From contig QLIY01000141.1 in NCBI GenBank assembly GCA_003260075.1, positions 158,615 through 222,614 of the forward strand: DNA of 64,000 bases. Direction: 5' to 3'. The position numbers and the translations under genes are program-made. Origin of the DNA: Phallusia mammillata (taxonomy: Eukaryota; Chordata; Ascidiacea; Phlebobranchia; Ascidiidae). Positions 14,798 through 28,597 of this stretch are shown here, one piece after another. The stretch's first letter is position 1. Every line of letters starts with the position of its first letter. The notes below the pieces were generated by a model. That model saw nothing but the letters and a program-made list of their open reading frames with translations. It made no database searches and had not been told where the DNA came from.

Positions 14798-15432
14798 AAT
14801 GTTGCCTTGAATTTAAACGTGTTATAACAAAAGTGCTCGGGACATTTTTTATACACTAGTTGTTTAACAAACATTAAAAAAATGCATTTGAAAAGTTAGT
14901 GGGATGTTTTACCACCATTGTCTTCTTGTCACGTGACTAACACGTGACCGCACTGAATTTGGGCTTGCGGTTAAACTTGATTCAAAACACGTAGGATCGT
15001 ATTTCGTTTTCCGTCGTCCAGAATCTTTTGCTGGCGGATCATCCGAAGCCTTTGACAGTTTAGCATTCTTGGAGTATTTCAACGGCAAAACAAATGACAA
15101 ACAGTAGCTGAAAAGGATGCGTCCTGTATGAAAGCAGACGACCCGTACCACAACCTTGAACCTGTGGTTTTCCAGAAACCCAAGGTCAATGCGAAAGCAT
15201 GTAAAAGTTTTGTTAGGGGTATTGTTTTTTTTCCTCATAGTCGTCAGTTTCTTTCGATCAGAGGTTAAAGTTGGGCTAAAAACTCGATACGTGTCGCAGC
15301 AAACACCTCGTGCTTTGTGGCTCGCCCTTGACTTTGGCGTGTTACTTGATAAGCTGCGGCGTTCGGGTTGGGATCCTATGTCGAAACCAAATGCCACACA
15401 AACAGACGACAAATGTCGGTTCCGATTAATTG

Positions 15433-15609
15433 ACGCCCATATAGCTTACCGAGAAACGCAGCTGAACACAGGAGGCCAGTTGAAACCTCTGAGCGGTAGC
15501 TGCATGGCGCCAGGCGGGGGGGGGGAACGCCCATATAGCTTACCAAGAAACACAGCTGAAAACAGGAGGCCAGTTGAAACCTCTGAGCGGTAGCTGCATG
15601 GCGCCAGGC
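15433..15609. repeat. 83-bp direct duplication separated by a 10-nt G run
   Basis: Copies at 15433-15515 and 15527-15609 flank ten Gs (15516-15525). They differ by a few substitutions, for example accgagaaacg versus accaagaaaca. The architecture matches the other G-run duplications in the window. Confidence 0.85.
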
Positions 15610-18600
15610 CTAAATAAGGTGGCAAAGCGTCTCTGTCTGCACTTAGTGGTTAAGCTCTCTCAATGTGTATGCGGGCTGGTGCATACGGAAGCAGTGTTCG
15701 CCGCATTCTTGTCTGTTCTTTGTCTTGGCCACCTAATCCTTGTTTTGGTTTGGTCGCCATACAACCCTCTCTCCCCCGGTGCCCCTTGTCTGAACCTGGT
15801 TTAAGCAGCAAAGCTTCGTGGTTCTCTGTTTTCTGTAAATATGTTGTGAAAATTTGCTGCTTTCCAGAAATCATTGGGCTTGGGATTCGTATCTTTTGTG
15901 AAATGTTTGTTGTTTTTTGACAGCCCAAATTGAGCGGTGAAAATACAGATATTGTTTTAGAGTTTGTACCTCGGTAAAGTACTTTGTTTCTATTTAATTT
16001 CTTTCAGACATTTGTTTATGTAACGTATTTTAGCACAGTTAAACAATTTTATACAGATTTAAGTTTGTGATTTTAAATGCAACGTAGAAAAATTAATATT
16101 TTTTGAATTACGTTTTCTTGAGGCATTAACTGTTCTTGAGGGTTAACGCGTCGATTTTCCCAAGTGGACGACTATTCTATACATGTCGTTTGGAAAGCGT
16201 GGTGACCCACCCCTACGGCGGCGGACGTCCCTTTTGTGCGATTTTAGACCGTTGGTGAAGGGATTGAATTTCTGGTTTTCCGGTTGGAATAATAGATGCA
16301 GAGTAAACGATTGAAAAGGTCAATTAGCGTTAACAAGTTATTGATAAAACTGGTTATACTGTCCACCCACACGTTGTTCGTTGTTCCACTCTCCACCTTA
16401 TCCTTTTGAGCTGGGTACGTTTACTTTGTTTAGTAAGTTTATCCGGTATTCGTGAATAAAAGTACCCGTATAGATTGGCACAAACTGATTTGTAGGGCGT
16501 ACGGAAAAATTCATGTTTTGATTTCATTTCATGTAAGATGTAACTGGCAAGTCGGATATAAGCTATATAAATCTCAAATGTTTTAAGTTTATGACATTTT
16601 GTTCATTTTGGTTAGAAGTACTTGGAAATTTGTGTTATTACGTTGAATTATCCTGGGATAAACTGTAAGGCTCTTGCGTCCACAGTTCATTGATATCCCC
16701 AAATATGCTTGCAAATCTGTTGTTTATTTACCTAAGCTCGATTGTATGCTGGTGGTAGTGTAATGGCCTATGTATCCTTACCTTATAAGCTCAACGTAAG
16801 CATGGCTATATTAATAGCACCCCACTATAAATCGTTTTTCTTATCATAAGACGAAGTTTTCAGGCGTTATCGTGATTTTGCTCTATATTTGGGTTTGTGT
16901 GATGCCTCCCAAACTTCAATTTCCCGTTATATGTCTCCGATGTATCATATGTCAATCTATCTGATCTAAATCCTCAGCGAGTTACCTTTGTGTTCTTCGA
17001 TCTTGCGTTGCATCCACGAAATTTGAAATGTTATCCATTTTAACCGATGTTTTGCTTCAGTTGCAACTTTGCAAGGATTTAGGATTAGATTTAGTATTAA
17101 GTTTCCGTTTTGTTTTCTTGAATACCCCAAAGTAAACTATTTTGACTTATTTTTTCCAACCAGCTCGCAAAAAAGCATCCGAAGATCGTCATACCGCCGA
17201 AGAATTACTGCACTTTTTGTGTTGCCATTTCCTCAAGAAATATGCTTTCTGAATGTTAAACAATAAACTTTAAGAAAAACACGAAATTTTCTTGGGTTTT
17301 ATTGATCAACTGGTTTACTTAATACAAGCATTACGTTGGAGAAAAACTTTTGAAAGAATGCTGATACAGCAAAATCTTCGTGCAATGTATCATTTAAAAT
17401 TTAATTTATTGATTAGAAATACAAAGGCTGTTTGTTGCGAAAGACATACATAGTTGTACATACACGGCAATGTGCAGACAAGAAAGGGTCTAACCGGTTT
17501 AAAGAGGCCCGCGACTAAACCGCACTGTTCTGTCTCGTCGCGGGATCGCATGTCCACTTTGCATCAACCCTAGCATGGAGCTGTGATGACGCGCGACCAG
17601 TCGAGAGCTTAGAGGTTAAGTTACATCGAGCTTCAGAAACAAAACTGCAACTTGCCGCAAAAGTCGCACTGGTCACTAAGCCCGGGAATGTGACCCTCAT
17701 TAGCACCGACAACGGACTTCAAATTGTTTATATAGACTGTCATATATATTATGACTGATTGTATTGACATTTTAGGTCATTTCTTGGATTTTGGTGCATA
17801 CCACCGCCCGTATAGGAGGTTAAACAACACTATGGGTCCAGGGTGTATTAACCAACACTTTGTAAACCAACGTTCAAGAAAAACTTTTTAAATTATCTGG
17901 AACCTATATTAACTGATTTAAAACACTTATTCAAGGCTTTCGATTTTGTGCTACTCATCAGTAACCGCTATAAGGGGACAATCTTTTGCCTTTGTATTTT
18001 AGAAGATTTAAAGTTGTGTTGCCTAAGTTTATGTTGTATGTTGATTTCGCAAGACATTATTATTGTTAGGATTTTCATTTTGTCCTAATATGATCTGATT
18101 CCATGTTAGGCTATCGGCATTTGTTGTTGCAAATTTCGATCTTTGACAGGCTGTCTATCATGAACAGAATTCTTAAGCCCATCACATGGTAAACCGGCAT
18201 GGATCCTACTCACAGCCAATTATGACGAAGCGGCGATAGCATGCGCTTTTGTTTACCACTCAATCCTCGGCAGGGGATCATGTTGATAAACAAGTAGATA
18301 AATCTAATGCAAATAGATTTGCGGGATTTTAAGTGGTAGCGAAGAGTGAAAAAGCTCGAATTCCTTTTCGGTTTCGAGGTCGCTCTCCGACTGAGATGGC
18401 GCTTGTCACTCATTGGTGAACTGATTCCCACTAATCGGGCGATTTTTCTTGGAATGTGTTTAAGCTCGTCCGCCGCAGCAATCGTTCAAGCGACTGGAAC
18501 CGGTGTCGCGGCGCCAACTGGGCAGTGTGGGGAAGGGGTCAGTTCCTCCAAAGAGAACATGGACGAAGTAACTTATTGTACATTTATTTGTGAACTTTGG

Positions 18601-19963
18601 CGCGCTAAATAAAGCTACTTTGGCTATCTCATACTCGACAAGAAAACCATAGAAAGTTACATCCTGTAAAAACTAAGTTTGGCTAATTCATTATTTTATG
18701 TTTGAGGGTGAGAGGGGGTCAATAAGTCGGTACCTTTTTAGATGCATGTTTTATGTCTATGATTATCCGTGCTCTCTCGCCTGACAATCATCTCCTAACT
18801 TTCCCTTATGCAAAGTCGCTTTCTTGCCAATTGACCCGGTTTCTGTGGGCAACTTAAGCACATACGGGTCGATTGCAGTGTATCATTTCACTTATGACAG
18901 GAAACCAGCAGTTAGCCGCGTTGCAATCCAATAGCCGGTTCTTGCCATCAACTTTGCCACCCGCCACTGCACGTCTTCTTGACGAGTAAAACTATCCGGT
19001 CTGACTGGCCAATGTTTCCATTTCTGAAATACTTAAGATGGTTGTCATAGGGAGCTTCGAACATTATCTGCGTTTTAGGGGTTTCCATTTGACCCACGAA
19101 GTTGCCCCTTTCACGTTTAAATCTTGTTAACCTTGTCATGCATTTAAGTAAAATGTCACGAGATTGTTGTTACAGGCACAAGGGAGTTTTGACAGTTTTT
19201 CTACTATATTCATTTTTAATGCTATGTGGTAAAAATATTGCTTTTTTGTCATAGTTCGACAGTCATTGTGTCATATGTGGTAAAACTATCTAGATTTTTG
19301 TGAGCCATTGTTGGTATTTTTGTTTTTGTGTGATGCTGTCCAAAGTTCTTTCCATCGACGGAATGACTAAAAGCATCAGCACAGTATTTGCTGCGTATTT
19401 ATTTACCTACCTATATTTTGCTCGCTAATATACATCAAAATGTTCTTCACTAAACTTCCAGATGTTCAAAAATTACTTCATCGATCTAGATGTCGCCCAA
19501 AGACTATTTTGTAGATCGTTTTCCTTTCTTACCAACCGCAAATGTTCATCCAGGTGCTCACGGCGGACGCCGGTGGACCGCAATTTTCTGCCCTATCTGT
19601 TAAAGTCTCCACTAATCGATTACAGGTAGCCCTCTGCCCTTGAATCCCTGCTTGATGGATTGCCAAAGATAGATTTATATTAGCTTCCCTTAAGTGCAGC
19701 ACACAAGGTATTCGGCGCGCGTGCGTTTTTTGATTTGGAACTGATTTGATTTGGAATCGACTATCGAGGATTGCAGGTGCTGGTGTGTAAAATGTTCATG
19801 TTCTACATTGGGTGTTTCGTTTCTGGGCGCGACACACGTGGTAGTTGGAATGTAATACGCCGAGGAAACAAATTGAAAAGTCTATCACCTTTTTTTTACA
19901 AAAAGATGGTTTGCATTGTTTCCATTCGGCCATAGTAGCTATAATGTTTTCCTTTAGTAAAAT

Positions 19964-20025
19964 ACGGTTTGTTGTTTATAAAAAAAAATTATAAACACGG
20001 TTTGTGGTTTATAAAAAAAAATTAT
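19964..20025. repeat. Two-copy tandem repeat, 33-bp period
   Basis: A 29-bp unit starting acggtttgt and ending in an A-run plus ttat occurs at 19964-19992 and 19997-20025 with one mismatch. It is a small tandem duplication with no evident function. Confidence 0.7.
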
Positions 20026-21644
20026 TAATTTTGATCTTGGGATGGTTTAGATTTCGTAACAATAGAATTTCATGATTTAGTTTTTGGCTGCTGGCCTTTG
20101 AAATTATACTTTATACCTTCAAACGCCATATGCCTCGACCCTTTGACAGCTATAACGTAGAATAATGGTTTTGGAGCCCTTTGCTTTGAGGGTATGGCAA
20201 ATTACCTTGTCAGTGTATAAATAGACCTCCCGAGCTTGGAGTGTTTTGTCTACCTACAAGTGATGTATCTACAAAACCTCAGTGAAGAATGTTTACGGCA
20301 TCTTCGACCGCCGTTACCCGCGTTTTCTCACGTTCTAACAATTTGCTATCAAAAAGACGAATCCTTATAGATTATCTCAAAGAGTTGGACTTCAGAGATA
20401 CAGAAGCGCACCGAGGAATAAATGAGTCCACGGACTTTGGAATGTGAGTTTGGCTGCCGTGACACCTGCCAGAAGCGAGCGGTCTGAGAGTTTACATTAA
20501 CTGTAAACTGCGGTTTCTTGAGGTGTAAAAGGTACACGCGTCGACCGGTTTCGCGTTCCGGGATATTCAAGGCAGCGCACGACTTTTTGGCACGGTTGCC
20601 AAGCAACTTCATCACCAGAACTGGACCCTGTTAGATTTTACGAATGTAAGCAGACTCGATTCGAATCAACGTGATATCAACCAGGACTTGATAAATCCCG
20701 ATCGTTTGTCTTTGATACCGCTAAATAGGATTTTGATAAGAATTCATGGTTGAAGATGTTGATTCAAGAAAGGGCTTTGCAAAATGGCTTTATATTGAAA
20801 TGTAAGTTGTTTGAAAACACTAAACAAAATTGCAAATAATTGTGTTCCACATTTTGAGGCAAAACCACTGCCCCTCTTGCCACAAATTTCTGCTGATACT
20901 AACCTAATTTTTGCGCAGTTTTTAGGAGGCTGTGCACCTGGAAATGCCATCTCCCTTCTGCTTATGTTGAAAATCGCCATGCGCCTTGTCAAACAATCCC
21001 CGCTTAACATCAGCCTGATCCATTTAGATTACTGCCTTGCACGCAAGGGCTTGGCGTTTAGCCCTGCGCACTATACTCCCTGGCCTTGACCCGTTTCGGG
21101 GTGGCGTGAGGCACACGACGACTTGAACGAAGCCATCGAAAGTAACTGATAAGTGTCAGAGGCAGCTACAGTAAAGAGGCCACATTGGTTACAACACGCG
21201 ACCCCATATATTTTTTGGTCCATATTTTGATGCGCGTTTTTGGAATTTTTGCACAATGTTTTGCACCGTGGTTCACCGCCCTCTGTTGGCAAGTGGAAAG
21301 GTTAATTCGTGGATTACTGTACGTCGTATACATGGTGCAGTTCCGCAGTGCGGCCTTGTCACGACATCCCGATGTTGCTACATTTGGTGGTGGGCACACC
21401 TGAAAGACAAGGTTCTCTTTTCTGCTCCCGCCGCTTTGGATAAATTATTGCAGCGTGTTTTTTTGACTTAACCCAAAAGGTCATGTCATGAGGTATTGCA
21501 ACGGCTAGGAATAATTGGAAACATTGTATGCATTTAAAATTGACCAAGCTCTTTTAATGTTATTCTTGCTGTACTTTAAAACCATAATCTTCAAAGACTG
21601 ATCAGTGCATCTTACGAATTACTGCTAACACTCAAGTGTTAGTA

Positions 21645-21962
21645 CAGTGGTTCCCAACCTTTTTTGTTACATTCCTCCCTTCGCCCATTTTCGAACTATT
21701 CATTCCTCCCCATAAGAAGAAAAACAAACATAACATTAAAAATTAAAGCATTTTGAAATAGACCTTATAATTAGGGATGTCCATTCAGAATCCTTTACCA
21801 AATGTGAACCGGGTCCAAATTATAATAATACATAATAATGTAAAAACAAAAATATTCTGTAACATTTTCAATGTAATTTTTCTGTAGGTTTTATGAAATT
21901 CCTCCCCTGAACTCATAAAATTCCTCCCTAGGGAGGAATTCCTCCCCGGTTGGGAACCACTG
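21645..21962. mobile_element. Non-autonomous hAT transposon (MITE), 318 bp
   Basis: The ends are perfect terminal inverted repeats, CAGTGGTTCCCAACC on the left and GGTTGGGAACCACTG on the right. The element is flanked by an exact 8-bp target duplication, tgttagta, at 21637-21644 and 21963-21970. The CAGTGGTT terminus and 8-bp duplication are diagnostic of hAT elements. The interior holds runs of cctccc and ggagg near both ends and no transposase frame, so it must be moved in trans. The intact target duplication suggests a fairly recent insertion. Confidence 0.92.
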
Positions 21963-21970
21963 TGTTAGTA

Positions 21971-24900
21971 TATAGAAAGTCCTTAATTTACTGAAGATGA
22001 CTGCAGTTGCTTGCCGAAACGTTTAATAATCTTAATATGTCGTTTGTTATTAAGATATGAACTGGCCTTTCCAACATAAAATTAACAACAGTGGAATATC
22101 AAGGTTTTAAATTAGAAACTTGCGCAACAACCAGCTTGTCCCACAGAATTATTTGCAATCGACAAGTCTACGCCTAGTAGCCTACAACAGCACACCATTA
22201 GTATCATGCCCAAGCCCTAATTTAGCTTGTTGGCGTATCAACACACAACAAGAGCGGAAAGGTGTGGACACGCCTTTGCCATCCGTGCAGACTTAGCTAC
22301 CTTTTAACAACCCAGCGTCCGGCTGCCTTGCGTTTGTCGGCCTTATTGAAGCATATATGTCACACTAATTTGCGTGACAAAATATCAATATACCTATCCG
22401 TCAGCCCACGCAAAACTTACATTCCTAAAATCGCTCGGCCCATATTAGTCGAGGTTTTCATTTTTGTTCGGAACTGTTTAATTTTGGGTTGAAATCCTTG
22501 GTTTTTGGTTACAGTTCTAAACAATACTACGATAAAAGTCCAAGGTTAAGCTACTGTCACATTTTTCAAACCCCCAAAGCCATAGGTTGCAAAACACAAC
22601 TTGTTCGTGAGGTAATGGGTTCGAATCCAACTCGGATCTTTTCAAGCGAAATGTATGATACTAAATTGACTTCCCAATAATGTTTTTTGTGAATCTAAAC
22701 TGCACATTTTACGAGATCGATTTTTCTCATAAAAATACCACAATCAACATTTTTGGTTGTATATTATATTTTGTTTGGGAAACTACTTGACATTTTCGAA
22801 AGAGTTTTTACCGCAGATGAGAACGATGGTATGCAACAGCCTAATGCCAAACTGTATTGTCGGTAATAACACACCGCATTTCGTAATAACGCATTGTCTG
22901 CATTCTACAAAATTTCATGAAGTCAAAGTTTGCGTATAGATCAGCGTATAAAATACTGGCAACAAATATTAATCGATCAAACGATGCCTCTTGACACCCT
23001 TCAAGTCGGTTGGGTTTACTTTTATCGAGAGGCGCATATACGAGGAAAGATGATAAGGGTGATTGATCGGCTGATGTGTTGTTCCGCAATGCATTTGGCT
23101 GCAAAAGATGCTTGGTTTAACGAGATGTTTGTTTTTATGCCGGGCGCTGGCAACAAGCCGCGAGCGGTGGTTTTAATTAATGAACTTATCGCAACGTATT
23201 GACCCTGTCAGCAGGCGTCATTTGGTGAACTGACGGTTTAAGTCTTCACGGGTGTCATATTACTGATCACAGGAGCTCGACCACGTCAAACGCTGTCATC
23301 TGAGTGCAAAAACATGTGCCCGGTTGTTCGCTTGTTGACGAAGACCTTCTGTTGATCTACCAGCTAATTTGATGCTGGGATACAGCTGTCTGGTGCCTTT
23401 GTAATTTACCACGTTACCTTGTGGACTTCGCACAGGTTGTGTTTGTTGCAATTCGCTATGGTCGCGCTTCGTTAGCGGATTTCCCACTCCGTTTGTGGAT
23501 GACGCAAGTTGCGGAATTTTCCACATCCTTGGTTTCGATGCCGCTCTGTCCTTGCCGTGACGACGTGGTTATCTATTTCCAAAGTGCTTTGTAACGAATG
23601 TGAGTTTTCTTCGTTCGGAGTTCCCCAACTACCCACTTGACCTGAAAGCCCTTGTTTTTTTACTGCTAAATGTGGCTGTTTTCGTAAACTGTTTCAACCT
23701 GGAGTAATTTGTTGTCAAATAACTTAGAATTTTTAGGAATTATTATTTTTGCCAACATGATGATATGAAATATTTTATCTGAAATATGTTTTGCGTTACT
23801 TTAATTTTTATAATTTGTGAAAAATCCGAAGCAAACAATTTTCAGAAGGAATTTATATACCCATAATTGTGAAAACGTTACAATGAGCCTTCGAAAATGT
23901 GCAAAATCAGTCAAATTTACATCAGTCTTACATCTCCTTTAAACATTGTTGTAGTCTTTTGTATTAACTGACAGCCCAACAGCTTGTCGCGGTTAACTTG
24001 GTATAAGTGGGTCCTAACACCCACGTCAACAGCTCTTAACCCCTTTATGGATATAGCGCGGCCCCAGACCCGCACAACACACAAATTAAGAAGACACTGA
24101 ACCACATCGTCGCACGGCTGTGACCATAATTTCCTGCACAATGGCGGCTTAAGCGAAAGTCAGGTCATTTTGTACTTGGCTTTGTCTGACAGCATTAGAA
24201 ATGAACAACAAACACGGTGGCAGTTTTGACGAAGGAAGGCTCAGTGGGTGGCCTGGTGCAGGCGCAGCTTCGTGGCTTGCCTCGTTGTGTTTTACAGTTG
24301 ATAAATAATGAGATAAGCTCAATTAGGCTAAAGTGCGGCTGCGAATAATCTGCAAATCGTTGTCGGTGGTAACTTACGACCTGTGGTAAAGTAAAATTTA
24401 TTGGTTAAACTATCTGTTTACAACACGTAATTTGGTTCTGATTTTACCCGCCTTAAAATTCAAATCTCAGTAAATTAGCGTGTGTCGAAACCCGGAACCC
24501 GGATTTAAGCCTCTTATGGATTTCATGTCCTGAAGCCCCAATACATTTTGGACAAAAGTTGCAAGCCACTTGAGAAAACTGTAACATATTGCAATAATCG
24601 AAACAGTTTTTTTTTATGATGAAAGAGTCTGAGCAATGTTGAAATATGAAGCAAAAAACTGAAGCATTTCTTCATGTGACCTCGCGAATAAAGGCCTACG
24701 TACCCTTTGACTATACTCTCAGTACCTCTATGTGTTAACGATACCCAGGTTAAGTAACCTTGCGTCAAAGTGAATCGCCATGTATGGGTGTTGTTGACTC
24801 TTAGTAACAGAGTTGCGTTTTTTCTACAATTCGTGTTTTTATTCCATTCTACGCAGATACTTTTTCAGAGATTTTCAAAGGTAGCAAACAAAACCTCCCT

Positions 24901-25463
24901 GCATAATCCTTAACTAAAAGGGTCAAAACATAAGGTTGGGGCTCAGGGTTCCCGCCCACGCTCCCAAGGGCTCTTTAATTGTATTTGGAGTTGACCCGGT
25001 CGGGCGAACGCAAACGAGATTACTGCGATCGCTTCTGACGTGTGCGAGAAGTTTGACGACAAGTAAAAGTTAAACTTAAGAGCTTGCTAATTGGTGACGT
25101 GCGGAAACAAGACGATTCAGCCCGTCGGAAGAAATAACCAAGGGTCAACTAAGGCTTTGCACTTTAAAGGTGATTTTCGTAACGCAGTGTTTTTTTAACC
25201 TTCCATATTCTACTACAGTTTTTTTTTTTGCCTTCGTATGGCTATTGGCAGTCGTAGGACAATCTGTAATGAAACAGTGTCTTAAAAATACGTGTTGCCT
25301 GTCGTGAGATGGATAAGCCCACCCACATAAAAATCTTTTACAGACTAATTTCAGTCCACCAATGTTAGGCATAAGAAACACTGTCTTTTGCAGCACCCAA
25401 AAAGAATTGGAGATACTCTTTTGATTTTGTCCCGAAGCACAAAATTTGTGTCCTTTTTCCTAG
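21971..25463. other. Gene-free stretch
   Basis: No gene is supported. A tRNA-like B box (gggttcgaatcc) lies at about 22618-22629 without a complete cloverleaf. It may be the remnant of a tRNA-derived SINE. Nothing else was recognised. Confidence 0.45.
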
Positions 25464-25631
25464 TGTACTTTTACCTATTACAACACACAAAGCCGCGGAT
25501 ATATGTTGGCATTGAAATTGATATGGAAACCAATGGAATTATTGGGCACTATAATGGATTGTGTTGTTTCGACGTTAAGCGTCTTTCGCCCACAGACGCC
25601 GGATTTGTTTTGCTGTTTGAGACCGCGTCAG
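25464..25631 (+). CDS. Possible single exon with CAP-Gly-like sequence
   Basis: An open frame follows a good acceptor (cctttttcctag, AG at 25462-25463) and ends at a plausible donor (tcag|gttatg, 25632). The translation contains YVGIEID, then NG..G.YNGLCCFDV and a later DAGFVLL. That spacing resembles the core of a CAP-Gly microtubule-binding domain (G-[VI]-E-[LI]-D, then DG..G..YF, then G-F-V). Against this, no flanking exon was found, the canonical GKNDG is absent, and a single exon of this length can arise by chance. Treat it as a hypothesis. Confidence 0.25.
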
Positions 25632-25892
25632 GTTATGAAAACAGACATCCATCATTGCGAGCGTGCGGTTGGGTGCATGGTTAAGCGGGACATCCGAGCG
25701 CTTGTGTCTTTCTTCGCCGGCAAAAGGACACTTGTGAGCTGATAACGTCGAAATGCACAACGACGTTCATGTCTTGTAAACTTGATGAAGGTATACTTGA
25801 TCTAAACCGGATGCAACATGGTCTTGATGTATTTTGACAATGGGTCAAGATCATTGAGATAAATTGTCACTGGCAAAAGTTTAGACAATGCA

Positions 25893-25923
25893 TGACGTCA
25901 CATTTACGTATGTTTTGACGTCA
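25893..25923. promoter_or_regulatory. Pair of palindromic CRE sites
   Basis: Two full TGACGTCA palindromes occur at 25893-25900 and 25916-25923, each followed by C, 23 bp apart. CREB/ATF bZIP factors bind this octamer. No gene start is visible close by, so any role as enhancer or promoter element is inferred. Confidence 0.4.
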
Positions 25924-28457
25924 CATCAAGTAATACACAGTAAAACAACATTCCTGGTATTTTTAGTTACTGGATATAGGCTACAGTTTAATCACGTGTG
26001 AGTACAGCATTGTGCAGTAACTAACAATTATAAAGCAATATTTTAGAATTACAATCTTATACACTCGCTTTGAAAATTGCGCTGCTCCTACAATTTGTCG
26101 GCGTAAAGAAAAATTTCCAGTAATCCCCCTGAAACCCTTAGTCACATAACGTAAAAGCTAAATAAAAACGGTAACTACAAAATTGGGAGGTTCGTTTAAA
26201 TAAAAACAAGTATAATAACCACATCTAACCCCGAATCAGCTTTAATTATCATGGGCAATTATTTAAGAGGTGGCCAACTCAACGAACTTGTAACGGTATA
26301 GGGAATTGAAGATAGGTTTTCGCCTCCAAGCAGCGACAGAGGGGGGCAATAATTGCAACTTATCCACTGCTATGGCTCAGGCGCGTACGTAATTGGGCTC
26401 AAGACTGCAATGCACTTCTGGTAAATGGTTAATTTTCCCTTTTTGTTTCGTACATGCTTAAATGCACGATGCTTTGGGGGGTAGGATGGAAGAGCGGTTC
26501 GTTTCAGAAAAAACTACTTTAGGAGAATCAATTCTATATACCCGTTGATTGTAAATGGATGTTTCTGTAAAATACGATTTCTCGATTCTTTATGTAAAAC
26601 TTTACTGCCCAATTAAAACTTAACCAGAATACTTTACAAGCGTTTGGTGGTGAAGACTGGTTGTATACTTCTGTACTTCTGATTTGGTAAACAACAGAAG
26701 TGTGGAACGCTTGATATAGGCTTTCATTTTAAGTGATTTTTGGCGTATGCGTTCAATTACAGGACGCTATAGGCAAAACAGTTACAAAACTGTCATAACT
26801 TGACATTCCATCAATCAGGTAGCATTTAAACTTGAACCTAAAACCGTCTACATTGCCTCAGCGAACCCGACGCGTGCACCATCGTGTATTCTAAACTATA
26901 TGTGACCTATTATGAGTCAGGCTAATGGGTTCTTTTGTGTCTCAATGCGTGGTTACAATTTATGTTTCCTGCGTTGCGTGTGTTGCCATAACAGCTTCGG
27001 GAGCCGTGTGTCTGCCCAATGGGTAAACTAACCGTGATTTGCGGTCAAAGTTACGAACCCTAGACTGTTTTGGAAGGTCTGTTGCCTTGTGTAAAGCTAT
27101 GGCGCAGACAATGCCATACGCGTAGTGATGATGCGGTTAATTTGTATAGACAGCTTGTTGGACAAATGGTTAAGGTTGCAAAAGTAGACTGTGTTCTTTT
27201 GTGCGCTGCCAGACTCAAAGGGTGAACCTCTAACTTCAAGTAAACATAGCTTGATTTTTTTGGTTTGTTGAAAGCAACTGGTACCTCGAAAAAGTTTTTA
27301 ATTTTGAAAACATGGTAATTATACGACCACCCATGCCTAATTAGCTCGGCCCGCATAGCCTGTTTTTGATTGGTAAATCGTCAACCATTTCTCGGGATAG
27401 TAAAGGTAATATCACAAAGAAGTGTCTCCTCTAAAGACATCCACGTTTTACTCGTGTATTTTCCATAACAGTGAATAGAAATTATAAGTTTAAAGAAACA
27501 AAATTATTAATGTGGGTCGAAAATGCTTGTTTATCGTAAAATATCACATAGGCAAGTATCAGTGACGTTGTGAGATGACAAAACGGAAACGATGACAAAG
27601 TTAAATCTTCAATTGGTTGTTCTTGGGAAAAAGTAATACCTTTTTAGGTTAAGAAACTCTGGTATAACACAATAAGATAACATTAAAGTGGTTGAAAACC
27701 GTGAAGACATGGACACTTAGTCGACATTGAGCCTAATTTTCCCTAACTCCAACAACTGTGATTTTACATTTGTGTAAAGATACAGAAATCGGTTAAAATA
27801 CCAAAAACCGACTAAAATTGTTGTAAAACTTATATTCCATTGACACGTGCCAATAAGCCAAGTGGGCCATCAGCGAAATGTCCTGTTTCGAAATTCAATC
27901 AGTACATTGATAAGTGATGTTTGCTACCGGCCTATGGAAGTACCGTTAACGAGAGCTCCTTAAAAAGCAAGTCACGTTGATACGAAAATCACCGGGTGTT
28001 GTACATCGCAATTTTGCTTTTAGGACGTAATCACCAAGACCTGGCCTTTGTGATTTCATAATACGTAGCTAACAGAAACGGCGACCAGCCCAGTGGTAAC
28101 CACCACGGTATGTTCGAAATTTCCACTTTTAGTTCGCTTAATTATTACTAGTGCAGTACGCGCTCTTAGAGGTGCGTACTTTAACAGTGTTATTACAAGC
28201 ACGAGCCTTTCAAGCCAGTGTGCAATTTGGTATGTCCGCTTTTTAGGTTAGTGCTGAAAATCAGCCATTCAAATAGGCGGGAATTTTTTAGAGGTGTCGC
28301 CGGCTGTCACCATACATAGTAATGAATTGTTATTAAATATTCGTTCAACCTCCGAAAGTCCAACATTAACTTTCCTTTTATTACTTGTATTGTGACTTCT
28401 TGGCCAAAACTCATATACGATTTGAAAGTTAACTTTGTTGATTTTTTTTTGAACACG

Positions 28458-28597
28458 TTGGCTTTATTTACTCCAAGCTTAAACCTTAAAATCCATCAAG
28501 ACAAAGGGGGGGGGGCAAAAAACGTTGGAAACATAATTACTTGATGTTATTGGCTTTATTTACTCCAAGCTTAAACCTTAAAATCCATCAAGACAAA
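28458..28597. repeat. 48-bp direct duplication associated with an 11-nt G run
   Basis: Copies at 28458-28505 and 28550-28597 are near identical. Eleven Gs (28506-28516) follow copy 1. Unlike most others, about 33 nt of unrelated sequence lies between the G run and copy 2. It is otherwise the same architecture as the other G-run duplications. Confidence 0.8.

Larger units (their letters stand above)
13528..21636. other. Gene-poor DNA with two G-run duplications
   Basis: No gene is supported. The stretch contains G-run-separated direct duplications at 14.6-14.8 kb and 15.4-15.6 kb and a small A-rich tandem repeat at 19.96 kb, listed separately. One open frame from an ATG at 15189 starts with a basic segment and a hydrophobic stretch (VLLGVLFFFLIVVSFF), like a type II membrane anchor. 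No recognisable domain follows, and the frame runs into the 15.4 kb duplication, so it is not called as a gene. Confidence 0.5.

Noticed and set aside
14909-15412. 167-codon minus-strand open frame opposite the membrane-anchor-like frame
   Set aside because: Both strands are open in a locally GC-richer segment; no domain is recognisable on either.
22616-22630. tRNA gene suggested by gggttcgaatcc
   Set aside because: No A box or acceptor stem pairs with it; at most a SINE fragment.
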